Part shown: positions 47,274 to 54,420 of the stretch, in pieces | Numbering within the stretch: the first letter of the stretch is position 1 | Layout of the letters: each line of letters begins with the position of its first letter | DNA from: Hymenobacter rubidus | GTDB taxonomy: Bacteria; Bacteroidota; Bacteroidia; Cytophagales; Hymenobacteraceae | Direction of reading: 5' to 3' | NCBI RefSeq assembly: GCF_016734815.1 | Contig: NZ_JAERQF010000014.1 | Location: forward strand, 50,491-114,490 | Length of the DNA: 64,000 nt | Notes under the pieces: generated by a model | Databases searched by the model: none | Told to the model about the DNA's origin: nothing | What the model saw: only the letters and a program-made list of their open reading frames with translations | Program-made: the position numbers and the translations under genes

Positions 47274-47422
47274 GTACAAAAGGGAAAAATCAGAATCCGT
47301 GCCAAATACGGCGATGTAATGCGCAATAATTGACGCTTTAATTTAAATATTATTGAAATATTATTACGGGTTTTTACGTTTAAATAGTATAAGCAGCAAG
47401 CATAAAACCAACCTGTTAAGTC
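47274..47422 (+). promoter_or_regulatory. Duplicated AT-rich 5' region, copy 1 (before ardC)
   Basis: 149 bp directly before the ardC ATG, much richer in A/T than its neighbours. It shares in order with 48430-48582: GTACAAAAGGGAAAAATC, CAATAATT, CTTTAATTTAAA (47336-47347), ATTGAAA, GTATAAGCA (47387-47395) and ATAAAAC. The distance from GTATAAGCA to the start codon is 36 here and 35 in copy 2. No consensus TAnnTTTG box is present. Confidence 0.72.
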
Positions 47423-48334
47423 ATGAAAAAGCCCGCTCCTTTCGCTCCCCGTCCTGACGTGTACGAAATCATCACCAACCGCATTATTCTGGCGTTGGAG
47501 AACGGCGTGACCCCGTGGAAGCAGCCGTGGAATGCCGCCCACGGCGCGCCCCGCAACTACCGCAGCAAGCACGTGTATCAGGGCGTGAATGCCCTGCTGC
47601 TGGGGATGCTGGAGTATGAGCACCCGTATTTCCTGACCTACAACCAAGCCAAGGAGCTGGGCGGGCAGGTGCGCCGGGGCGAGAAGGGCATGCCGGTGGT
47701 GTTCTTCACCGTGACCAAGAAGGACGACGGCAAGGGCGAAGAGAAGAAAAAGGCGTTTTTGAAATACTCCACGGTGTTCAACGTGGCCCAGATTGACGGC
47801 GTGGCGTGGACGTTCCCCGAACTGCCCAGCCGCGAGCACACGCCCGAGCAGGCCGCCGAGCAGGTGCTGGCCGGCTACGCGGGTGGCCCCCGGGTGCTGC
47901 ACAAGGGCAGCGAAGCCATGTACCGCACCAGCGTCGACACGGTGACCATGCCCGAGGCCAGCAACTTCCACACGGCCGAAGACTATTACCACACCCTGTT
48001 TCACGAGCTGACCCACTCCACCGGCCACGCCAAGCGGCTGGACCGGGCCACGCTCACCGAATTAGCCGCCTTTGGCAGTGAAACCTACGCCAAGGAGGAG
48101 CTGGTGGCCGAGTTGGGGGCCTCGTTCCTGAGCCACGCGGCCGGGCTGGACCTGACCCGCACCGAGCCCAGCAGTGCCAGCTATATCGCCAACTGGCTGC
48201 AAGCCCTGCGCAACGACAAACAGCTGATAATTTCCGCCGCCAGCCAAGGCCAGAAAGCCGCCAACCACATTCTGGGCATCGTACCTAGCTACGAAGCGGA
48301 GGAAGTCCCCGGCACCGAAGCCACTCCGCAGTAA
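47423..48334 (+). CDS. ardC: ArdC-family antirestriction protein (zincin-like)
   Basis: 303 residues. The N-terminal ArdC/DUF1738 domain, which binds single-stranded DNA in characterised members, is clear: DVYEIITNRIILALENGVTP, WKQPWNAAHGAPRNYRSKHV and RRGEKGMPVVFFTVTKKDDG. The C-terminal zincin-like metallopeptidase domain has H194-ELT-H198 followed by STGHAKRLDR, with a third ligand likely in the KEELVAELGASFL helix. ArdC protects incoming plasmid DNA from host restriction during conjugation. It is expressed from an unusual duplicated 5' region. The antisense frame at 47231-48028 is a shadow. Confidence 0.92.
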   Translation: MKKPAPFAPRPDVYEIITNRIILALENGVTPWKQPWNAAHGAPRNYRSKHVYQGVNALLLGMLEYEHPYFLTYNQAKELGGQVRRGEKGMPVVFFTVTKKDDGKGEEKKKAFLKYSTVFNVAQIDGVAWTFPELPSREHTPEQAAEQVLAGYAGGPRVLHKGSEAMYRTSVDTVTMPEASNFHTAEDYYHTLFHELTHSTGHAKRLDRATLTELAAFGSETYAKEELVAELGASFLSHAAGLDLTRTEPSSASYIANWLQALRNDKQLIISAASQGQKAANHILGIVPSYEAEEVPGTEATPQ

Positions 48335-48429
48335 GGTCAGCGGCCGCCCGATGGAGCCATTCCGTCGGACGGCCACCGGGGCGGGCCACAAAAGGAAATT
48401 GCAATTGCAAAAAGACAGCTGCTAAAGTT

Positions 48430-48582
48430 GTACAAAAGGGAAAAATCCGTCCGTGGCAATACCCTTAGCGGCTGCTTAAATAGTCAATAATTACAACTTT
48501 AATTTAAACAAAATTGAAACATTAATACTTGTTTTGGCGTTTAATAAGTATAAGCAACGAACGATAAAACAACCCTTTATTC
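48430..48582 (+). promoter_or_regulatory. Duplicated AT-rich 5' region, copy 2 (before the 45-codon ORF)
   Basis: 153 bp before the ATG at 48583, with the same ordered blocks as copy 1: GTACAAAAGGGAAAAATC (48430-48447), CAATAATT, CTTTAATTTAAA (48497-48508), ATTGAAA, GTATAAGCA (48548-48556) and ATAAAAC. Overall similarity is clear but the spacers have diverged, so this is an old duplication kept by selection rather than a recent copy. Confidence 0.72.
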
Positions 48583-48720
48583 ATGGTTGACGAAGCTTTT
48601 GATTTAGCGCCCGGCGAGGTGTGGGCCGACCGGTTTGACCCCGCCGACGAAGCGCTTGCCACCCTGCCGGCAGTGTCCGCCGCCGAGCTGGCCGCTTGGG
48701 AAGCCGCCCCCTGGTTTTAG
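48583..48720 (+). CDS. 45-residue acidic protein with the ardC-type 5' region
   Basis: ATG 48583 to TAG 48720. The protein is MVDEAFDLAPGEVWADRFDP followed by a second acidic, Ala-rich part ending in AAWEAAPWF. It is strongly acidic, has no signal peptide or helix long enough for a membrane span, and holds three Trp. No family recognised. It is supported as a gene by its start lying at the same distance from the conserved GTATAAGCA block as the ardC start. Small acidic proteins can act as DNA mimics or inhibitors; that is only a possibility here. Confidence 0.55.
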   Translation: MVDEAFDLAPGEVWADRFDPADEALATLPAVSAAELAAWEAAPWF

Positions 48721-48756
48721 CTGATTCATTTCTCAATTCATTCCACTTGTCGCAGT

Positions 48757-49176
48757 ATGAAAACCATCCCCACCACTCGCCCCGCCCGTCGCATTCCTGC
48801 CGCTCGCTTAGCCCGGCTCCGCGCTGCCAATGCCGCCCAGCGTCAGGCCCGCGAGGATGCCTGGCAAGCCAACCAAGATGCCGCTGAGCAGCTGACCAAT
48901 CCGGTGCCCGAGTTCGCGGCCGCGCCCCGCTTAACGATGCTTCCCGGTGGGCTGCATTGGTCGGCTCAGCAGCCCGTGCCAGCGGTAGGGACCACGGTAA
49001 CGGTGAACCGCGACGGCCAACAGGAGCGGGCCGAGGTGAAGGGCTACACCCACGCCGCCGGCTTTTTGGGACTGGTGACCGAAACCACCCACCACGCCAA
49101 GACCGCCAGCCGTCGCAAGCGCATCAGCCCCCGGGCCGGCGTGGTATTCGGCAGCCAGCTGGCCCTTGCGGCCTAG
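48757..49176 (+). CDS. Hypothetical protein sharing a domain with the next gene
   Basis: 139 residues. The N-terminal ~45 are basic and helical (RRIPAARLARLRAANAAQRQ). The C-terminal domain (LPGGLHWSAQQPVPAVGTTV, then RAEVKGYTHAAGFLGLVTE) is clearly related to the N-terminal domain of the next protein (LPAGLQWSGSGEVPAIGSRV, then PAEVRAYFHAEGYVGVL). It ends with a basic segment (TASRRKRISPRAG). No known family. It lies 36 bp after the 45-codon ORF and 40 bp before the paralogue. Confidence 0.65.
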   Translation: MKTIPTTRPARRIPAARLARLRAANAAQRQAREDAWQANQDAAEQLTNPVPEFAAAPRLTMLPGGLHWSAQQPVPAVGTTVTVNRDGQQERAEVKGYTHAAGFLGLVTETTHHAKTASRRKRISPRAGVVFGSQLALAA

Positions 49177-49216
49177 CCCCCGGCTCATTTTCTCACTATT
49201 TCCTTTTTCCTTCGAT

Positions 49217-50446
49217 ATGATAACCCCTGTCCCCGCCCCCAAGCAGCCCCAAATCAGCCCCCTCGATTGGGCCGGCGACCCGCAGCAGTGTCCGCAATGG
49301 GTAGGATTTTGCACCCGCGCCGGCTTACCGGCCGGCCTCCAATGGTCGGGCAGCGGTGAGGTGCCCGCCATTGGTTCCCGCGTTCACATCTACATGAACA
49401 GCATCGGCCCGGCCGAGGTGAGAGCGTACTTTCACGCAGAGGGCTATGTAGGGGTGCTTTGCCAGCCAGACAAGATGCCCGAGCATCTAGCGAAGCACGG
49501 CGTGACGCTAGGCCATTTTTTCGGCCGGGAGTTGGAACCCTACACGCCCGGCCCCGCCGCGCCAGTCCAGGTGCCCGAAGTGGTAGAAATCAGCTCGCAG
49601 GAGTACCGGGTTATTCCGGCCCCGCTTTATTACCGCAACCTGCACACCGGCCGCATTACGGTGGTGTACGGCGGGCTGGCTGACTACTACGGCTTTTATG
49701 ACGTGGAACACTTCGTCGGCACGGACCGCCAGGACGAGGCCCAGCTTGCCACCCCGGTCAACTGGCAGGAGATTCCCGAGCACCATTATCTGGAAGTGCA
49801 CGAGGCCAGCCACGAGCGCAAGGGGCCACAGCTTTTTGCCCTTCGCGCCGGCACGGCGGACCAGGTGGACTACCTGACCGAGCAGTTCTCCGGCCCGTTC
49901 CGCATCCCCGCCCCCGTGCCCTACACCTTCGACCAGTACGACACGCTGAGCGCCCTGGCCCAGGCCATGAAGGAGCAGGGCCAGCAGTACCGGGGCCGCA
50001 TCGTGGAGAAAAACGAGTGGCGGACGTGGGTAGCGTTTGAGGAAGAAATGGGGGGCAGCGGGGAATGCCCGTGGGAGCGGGTAGAGCTTGATTTGGGCCC
50101 GCTGCCGCTGGACAGCTACGCTTACATTTCGGGCCGGCGGGCCACGGCCGAAGAAGGGGAGGGCAACGGGCGCGTTACGCTTTGGCAGCAGCCCAGCGGG
50201 CAGTATTATGTGGAAACCGAACCCCGCTTTCACTACGGCCCGAATTACCCCACCCTGACCCCGCTAACGCTGGCCCAGGTGCAGGCGCGGTATGCCTTCG
50301 ACTTCACCCCCAACGGCCAAGAGCCCGCGCCGGCCGAGCCCGGCGACTGGATTCCCGAGTACCCGCCCCAGGAGGGCGACGAGCTGGCCGACAACCAAGA
50401 CAGCACCGAGTACCCGGAATACCCCAGTGACGAGCAGCATGATTAG
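49217..50446 (+). CDS. Hypothetical multi-domain protein of the ardC region
   Basis: 409 residues from ATG 49217 (a start at 49166 would overlap the previous gene). The N-terminal ~110 residues share a domain with the preceding protein. A middle region (PLYYRNLHTGRITVVYGGLA, GFYDVEHFVGTDRQDE) is rich in aromatic residues and beta-like. A C-terminal tail is acidic and Pro-rich (GDWIPEYPPQEGDELADNQD). The WIPEYPPQ motif recurs in a pseudogene 1.1 kb downstream. No known family, signal peptide or membrane helix. A cytoplasmic role in plasmid establishment is inferred only from position. Confidence 0.65.
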   Translation: MITPVPAPKQPQISPLDWAGDPQQCPQWVGFCTRAGLPAGLQWSGSGEVPAIGSRVHIYMNSIGPAEVRAYFHAEGYVGVLCQPDKMPEHLAKHGVTLGHFFGRELEPYTPGPAAPVQVPEVVEISSQEYRVIPAPLYYRNLHTGRITVVYGGLADYYGFYDVEHFVGTDRQDEAQLATPVNWQEIPEHHYLEVHEASHERKGPQLFALRAGTADQVDYLTEQFSGPFRIPAPVPYTFDQYDTLSALAQAMKEQGQQYRGRIVEKNEWRTWVAFEEEMGGSGECPWERVELDLGPLPLDSYAYISGRRATAEEGEGNGRVTLWQQPSGQYYVETEPRFHYGPNYPTLTPLTLAQVQARYAFDFTPNGQEPAPAEPGDWIPEYPPQEGDELADNQDSTEYPEYPSDEQHD

Positions 50447-50523
50447 CTAATGCTCCCGGTTTTCAGTGTCCACGTCCACCGCGCCAGCAGCCTAATCCCC
50501 ACTTTTTACAATTGCAAAATCTT

Positions 50524-51228
50524 ATGCTACCGAACCTCCCCGCCATCGAAACCCACGCCGGCCGCATCGTTATTGGGGCCACCGTCCGCAGCACTCGTTA
50601 CCGCGACGTGCGGGGCCTCGTGACTGCCATTTACTGGAACGGTTACCACTACGCCATTCAGGTAAACGACCGCCATAGCGACGACGCGGGTCAGTACGAG
50701 CTACTTTCTGAAAACACGCACCAAGGCTTTAATTACGTCAATCCGCATACCCAGCAGGTACTAAGCGGCCAGTTCGAGGTCCTGCTGCCGGGGGAGGGCG
50801 ACCGGATATATTTTGCCAACACCGCCGAGCAGGCTATTGCTTTGTTGGCGGCTACCATCGGCCTGCGCGACCAGGCGCAGGAAGTCGAGTATCTGAAGCA
50901 GCGGGCCGCGGCCGGCCCGCTGGACGAGCTGCGGTGGCGCGGGCAGGCCGTGGGCAGCATCGTTGGCCAACTCGCTTATGTCAGTACCGGCACCGGCAAG
51001 CAGCACCCGGAGCCCAAGTTTCTGGTGGGCCACCAGGTGCATTTCTACAGCCCCCACATGACCTACATGATTAGCGGGCTGGCTTTGTACAAGGACCGCC
51101 TGAACTTCGGCCAGACGCTATGGCACTACTTCTACGATGGAGCTCAGGGCACCCACCACCCCATGAGCGAGGCCCATGCTTTACCTGCGCTGGTTGCCGC
51201 ATACCCCCAACAGCTAGTTCCCCAGTAG
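50524..51228 (+). CDS. Hypothetical protein of the ardC region
   Basis: 234 residues from ATG 50524 (an upstream TTG at 50512 is in frame). The first half is beta-rich (RIVIGATVRSTRYRDVRGLV, YWNGYHYAIQVNDRHSDDAG), the middle is helical (FANTAEQAIALLAATIGLRD), and the C-terminal part has many Tyr/His/Phe (HQVHFYSPHMTYMISGLALY). No known family. An AATTGCAAAA sequence sits just before the start. It follows the previous gene by 77 bp in the same orientation and may be in one transcript with it. Confidence 0.6.
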   Translation: MLPNLPAIETHAGRIVIGATVRSTRYRDVRGLVTAIYWNGYHYAIQVNDRHSDDAGQYELLSENTHQGFNYVNPHTQQVLSGQFEVLLPGEGDRIYFANTAEQAIALLAATIGLRDQAQEVEYLKQRAAAGPLDELRWRGQAVGSIVGQLAYVSTGTGKQHPEPKFLVGHQVHFYSPHMTYMISGLALYKDRLNFGQTLWHYFYDGAQGTHHPMSEAHALPALVAAYPQQLVPQ

Positions 51229-51307
51229 ACCTGGTGGTCGCCCACAGAAACGTAGGGGTCCCTCAGGAAGCGGAAAATATAGCCTGTTAATGTACTGAAC
51301 CGAGCGC

Positions 51308-51338
51308 TTGATTTAAAAATAGTGTATTGTTAAATCAA
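51308..51338. repeat. 9-bp perfect inverted repeat
   Basis: TTGATTTAA (51308-51316) and TTAAATCAA (51330-51338) with 13 bases between them, in an AT-rich patch just before the pseudogene. It could be an operator or the remains of a promoter region. It resembles the AT-rich 5' regions upstream but lacks their ordered blocks. Confidence 0.4.
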
Positions 51339-51339
51339 T

Positions 51340-51648
51340 AGAAAACCGCCGACTCAGCCGGAGGAAGAGTACCAGCGATACTACCGGACAAAATAGCACG
51401 AAGCTGGGCACGCCGTAGAGCGAGCCATCAAACGCACCTAGGAAGCCCGCCAACTACGGGGAACCGCACAGCTATTGCAAACCCTGGACGGGCTGGAGCA
51501 GGCCGAGGAAGCCAATGGCAACGACCCTGGCCTTAACCTGGCGGATGACTGGATACCGGAATATCCACCCCAGGACGCCCCCGCCGATTCCGTGGCCTAC
51601 CGGCACTGGCAACTGCCGGCCGGGGCCACGACTTTGCCCGCGCCGTGA
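51340..51648 (+). pseudogene. Remnant of a protein with the WIPEYPPQ tail, two in-frame stops
   Basis: One frame reads EEEYQRYYRTK, stop (TAG 51394-51396), HEAGHAVERAIKRT, stop (TAG 51439-51441), then an open stretch EARQLRGTAQLLQTLDGLEQ and onward to LADDWIPEYPPQDAPADSVA before TGA at 51646-51648. The tail motif WIPEYPPQ equals the tail of the protein at 49217-50446, so this is a degraded relative of the same gene family. No start codon in a credible context. Both broken codons are TAG. Confidence 0.6.
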
Positions 51649-51757
51649 ACCTTTCTGCGGAGCCGCGTCTTGATAATCCTTGGACCCGACCGAATAGCAA
51701 AGAGGGGTGAATTGGTCTTATCCTCCTCATAAAACCGAACAATAGTATCGTTCCCGA

Positions 51758-52621
51758 ATGAGACAGCTCAAAATCAGCAAACAGATTACCAACCGCGAAA
51801 GCCAGTCGCTGGACAAGTACCTCCAGGAGATAGGCAAAGTGAGCCTGGTGTCGATAGACGAGGAAGTGACGTTGGCCCAGCGCATTCGCGAGGGCGACCA
51901 GATGGCCCTCGAAAAGCTGACCAAAGCCAACCTGCGCTTCGTCGTCTCGGTGTCCAAGCAGTACCAGAACCAGGGCCTGACGCTGGGCGACCTCATCAAC
52001 GAGGGCAACCTGGGGTTGATTAAAGCGGCCAAGCGCTTCGATGAAACCAAGGGGTTCAAGTTCATTTCCTACGCCGTGTGGTGGATTCGCCAGAGCATCC
52101 TGCAGGCCCTGGCCGAGCAGAGCCGCATCGTGCGCCTGCCCCTGAACCGGGTGGGCTCGCTCAATAAAATCAGCCGCTCGTTCTCCGAGCTGGAGCAAAA
52201 GTTTGAACGCGAGCCTTCGCCCGACGAAATTGCCGAGCTGCTGGAGCTGAGCGCCTCCGAAGTGGTGGACACGCTCAAAATCGCGGGCCGCCACGTCTCG
52301 ATGGATGCCCCCTTCGTGCAGGGCGAGGAAAACCGCCTGCTCGACGTGATGCAAGATGAAGGGGGCGAAACGCCGGATGCCGGCTTGCTGCACGATTCCT
52401 TGCGCAAGGAGGTGCAGCGGGCGCTCTCGACCCTGACCCTGCGCGAAGCGGACGTCGTGACGCTTCACTTCGGGCTCAATGGTCACGCCGCGCTGACGTT
52501 GGAAGAGGTTGGTGAAAAGTTCGGCCTGACCCGCGAACGGGTACGGCAGATAAAGGAGAAGGCCATCCGCCGGCTCAAACACACCACGCGCTCGCGGGCA
52601 TTGAAGCCGTACCTGGGCTAG
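51758..52621 (+). CDS. RpoD-type (primary-class) sigma factor
   Basis: 287 residues, the typical short Bacteroidota RpoD without region 1.1. Region 1.2 ([20 protein letters not shown]), region 2 ([40 protein letters not shown]), region 3 ([20 protein letters not shown]) and region 4 ([40 protein letters not shown]) are complete. A Bacteroidota genome has its own rpoD, so a copy beside mobile genes may redirect transcription toward element genes. If the window is chromosomal it could be the housekeeping or an alternative copy. No promoter recognised. Confidence 0.92.
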   Translation: MRQLKISKQITNRESQSLDKYLQEIGKVSLVSIDEEVTLAQRIREGDQMALEKLTKANLRFVVSVSKQYQNQGLTLGDLINEGNLGLIKAAKRFDETKGFKFISYAVWWIRQSILQALAEQSRIVRLPLNRVGSLNKISRSFSELEQKFEREPSPDEIAELLELSASEVVDTLKIAGRHVSMDAPFVQGEENRLLDVMQDEGGETPDAGLLHDSLRKEVQRALSTLTLREADVVTLHFGLNGHAALTLEEVGEKFGLTRERVRQIKEKAIRRLKHTTRSRALKPYLG

Positions 52622-52791
52622 CAGCGGCGGTCCATCACGGCCAGCATCACGAGGGCGTGGCGGTACTGGCGCGGCATGGACTGCCCCATCAACCCGTCGT
52701 AGGCCAGGCTCAGGTCGTAGCCTTCGGGCCGAAAGCCTTTGCGGATGAGCCGGGCCAGGGCCTGTTCGACTTCAACCAGAAATACCTCCAT
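52618..52791 (-). CDS. Small hypothetical protein, convergent with the sigma gene
   Basis: 57 residues from ATG 52791 ([20 protein letters not shown]), helical, with no signal peptide or known motif; ends MLAVMDRRC. Its stop overlaps the end of the sigma gene by 4 bp on the opposite strand. Codon composition looks coding, but the size and convergent overlap keep confidence low. Confidence 0.4.
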   Translation of the reverse strand: MEVFLVEVEQALARLIRKGFRPEGYDLSLAYDGLMGQSMPRQYRHALVMLAVMDRRC

Positions 52792-53001
52792 GGCCGGACC
52801 ATCCTTGCCCCGGCCGGCCGGGGACAAGGATGGTCTAAGCGCGGCTTATCCTCCCAACGCACAGCATCTTACCGGTCAATCCCCGCTCCGGGAATCGGCG
52901 AACGGCACGCTTTTGTCGACTCATTATGGTCGCGTGATGCTTTGGTTACGCTTGGAGAAACCCTAGCGAAAGAGGAATGATTGCCGATACCTTTGCGCAA
53001 G

Positions 53002-53130
53002 AAGAGAGGGAATAAGTCCCGCGTGGTCCGGGTGGGTCACGCGGGCACTACTCCCGGCGTTATTGGGTGATTAGCGTGTCGTATTATTATAAAAAGAGCC
53101 CCAATCTGCAAGTTGGGGCTCTTTTATTGG
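53002..53130 (+). ncRNA. Candidate structured small RNA with terminator
   Basis: The 342-bp gap 52828-53169 has no coding region on the plus strand. It holds a -7-type box TACCTTTG (52988-52995) and then a strong hairpin with the core CCCGCGTG / CACGCGGG (starting near 53018) extended by GGGA / TCCC. About 60 bases later comes a perfect 13-bp terminator stem with a T-rich 3' side (53092-53125). Together these outline an RNA of ~130 nt. No -33 TTG at the expected spacing was found. Family unknown. Confidence 0.35.
53087..53125 (-). terminator. Intrinsic terminator after the histone-H1-like gene
   Basis: Perfect 13-bp stem AAAAGAGCCCCAA (53092-53104) / TTGGGGCTCTTTT (53113-53125), with T-rich sequence on the minus-strand 3' side and TTTTATT on the plus side. 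It serves the minus-strand gene ending at 53170 and can also end a plus-strand transcript. Confidence 0.85.
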
Positions 53131-53169
53131 CCTAAAACGGGCCGCAGCACGGGCGGGGCTATTCGGCGG

Positions 53170-53742
53170 CTATTCGGCGGCTTCCACCGGAGGCGGAGTG
53201 GCCGGAACCGCTTTCGGCCCTTGCCGTTTCGTCGGGGTTCCCGTGCGCCGGGCCGTGGGCGCGGCGGCCCGGGCCACCGACGACCGGGGGGCTTTGGCCG
53301 CCGGGGCGGTTGCGCTGGTTCCCGTAACCTGTTCGTCTGCGGCGGCGCGGCCCGGCTGCTTGGCCGCCTGTTTGGCCTGCTTGGCGCTTTGCTTGGCGTC
53401 CTTCCGGCGCTGCTTGACCACCTGCGCGGCCAGCCGTTTTACAGCTTTGACCACTTTTTTGGACGTTTTGGCATCGTCGCCCTTCGTGCCACCCAGGTAG
53501 GGTTGCAGCACGGTGGCCAACTCGCCGGCCAGGGCCTTGCGGGCCCGCTTAGCGGTCAGCGGCGTGGGATTGGCCACGGCTTTGGCCTGTTTGCTCTGTT
53601 GCTTGGTGAGCTGTTTGGCCAGTTGCCGCAGAGTTTTGGCGACGGCTTTGGGCGGCTGGCGGTCGGCACTTGCGTTGTGGCCGAGGTGGGGCGCAACGGC
53701 GGCGGCCAGTTGGCCAGCTAAGTCTTTTTGGTGGGAACTCAT
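53170..53742 (-). CDS. Histone-H1-like Lys/Ala-rich protein with internal duplication
   Basis: 190 residues. Two similar halves: LAGQLAAAVAPHLGHN...KAVAKTLRQLAKQLTKQQ and LAGELATVLQPYLGGT...KVVKAVKRLAAQVVKQRR. Each is a short helical domain followed by a Lys/Gln-rich helix. The C-terminal ~70 residues are a disordered Lys/Ala/Pro/Thr tail (ARAAAPTARRTGTPTKRQGP), as in bacterial H1-like DNA-binding proteins. Very basic, no signal peptide. Probable nucleoid- or plasmid-DNA-binding protein; the target and effect are unknown. A clear terminator follows. Confidence 0.72.
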   Translation of the reverse strand: MSSHQKDLAGQLAAAVAPHLGHNASADRQPPKAVAKTLRQLAKQLTKQQSKQAKAVANPTPLTAKRARKALAGELATVLQPYLGGTKGDDAKTSKKVVKAVKRLAAQVVKQRRKDAKQSAKQAKQAAKQPGRAAADEQVTGTSATAPAAKAPRSSVARAAAPTARRTGTPTKRQGPKAVPATPPPVEAAE

Positions 53743-53995
53743 AAGGTAAATGGGAAAAGGCCCGGCGTTAAGCGGACTCGGTTAGCAATAGCAGCCCGGC
53801 AGCCGTGGGCGGCATAAGCCCGGCCGGAGCGGGTACAAAGCGCTTGAAAACAAGACGAGTCTTCGCGGCAGGTCCGAGGCGATGGCGCAATATTACGGAA
53901 TCACTACGCGGATAGTCCTATTTCCCATGTTAAGGTTTGCGGTGCGACGAAGCTGGCCGCGCAGCAGGCGCGGCTGCGCAGCCAGCCCCGTCCAC
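53743..53995. other. Non-coding stretch before the transposon end
   Basis: No coding region recognised. A 12-bp palindrome GGCTGCGCAGCC is at 53972-53983, close to the transposon end that starts at 53996. Nothing else of note. Confidence 0.5.
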
Positions 53996-54033
53996 GGGGG
54001 GGCATAAGAGTGGGAACGGAAAACAACGTTAGG
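53996..54033 (+). mobile_element. Terminal inverted repeat of a Tn3-family transposon
   Basis: 38 bases that begin with a G run and end GGAAAACAACGTTAGG. Laid without gaps against the 38-bp Tn3 end, the inner part agrees at most positions (GGAACG, AAA and ACGTTA fall at the same offsets). The orientation is right: a remnant of the transposase gene reads toward this end, as tnpA does in Tn3. The partner end was not found by eye in the window. Confidence 0.65.
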
Positions 54034-54341
54034 GGAATTCGACCAACTGGTGCTGCCAGTTGGTCAGGTCGCGGAGCGGTTGTAGCTCACCGGGCGCCAC
54101 GCGTTCGGGCAGGGTGCGCACCGCCACGGCCGGCACTTGCGTGGGCAGAAAGGTGCCCAAAAACCGCGGTGCGCAGAGCTGCACGGCGCCGCCGAGCCGG
54201 GTATGCGGCAGGCGATAGGTAGCCAAAAACGCGGCATCCAGGGGATTCAGGTAAAAGAAGCGCGAGCTACTCGGGGCTGGGGCCGGTGCGGTAGCGGCCC
54301 CAGCGGGCGACCTGTTCGTCGCTGAGGAATTCTACGGGCAT
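54029..54341 (-). pseudogene. Truncated, frameshifted Tn3-family transposase (DUF4158 N-terminus)
   Basis: ATG 54341 opens MPVEFLSDEQVARWGRYRTG, the standard start of Tn3-type transposases (DUF4158), and stops at TAG 54267-54269. The frame then shifts and continues FFYLNPLDAAFLATYRLPHT and PRFLGTFLPTQVPAVAVRTL, ending at TAA 54029. Only about 100 of some 1000 residues remain, and the end overlaps the 38-bp terminal repeat by a few bases, so an internal deletion joined the N-terminal part of tnpA to the transposon end. Not functional. Confidence 0.75.
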
Positions 54342-54420
54342 GGCAAACAACGCAAAGCACGCCCACGCCCGGCCACAGAGGTCATTCTACAAGCAACCAG
54401 GCGGCACATTTGGGCCGCCA

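Noticed and set aside
47231..48028. Minus-strand frame opposite ardC
   Set aside because: Antisense of a gene with full ArdC motifs, and it would run through the duplicated leader.
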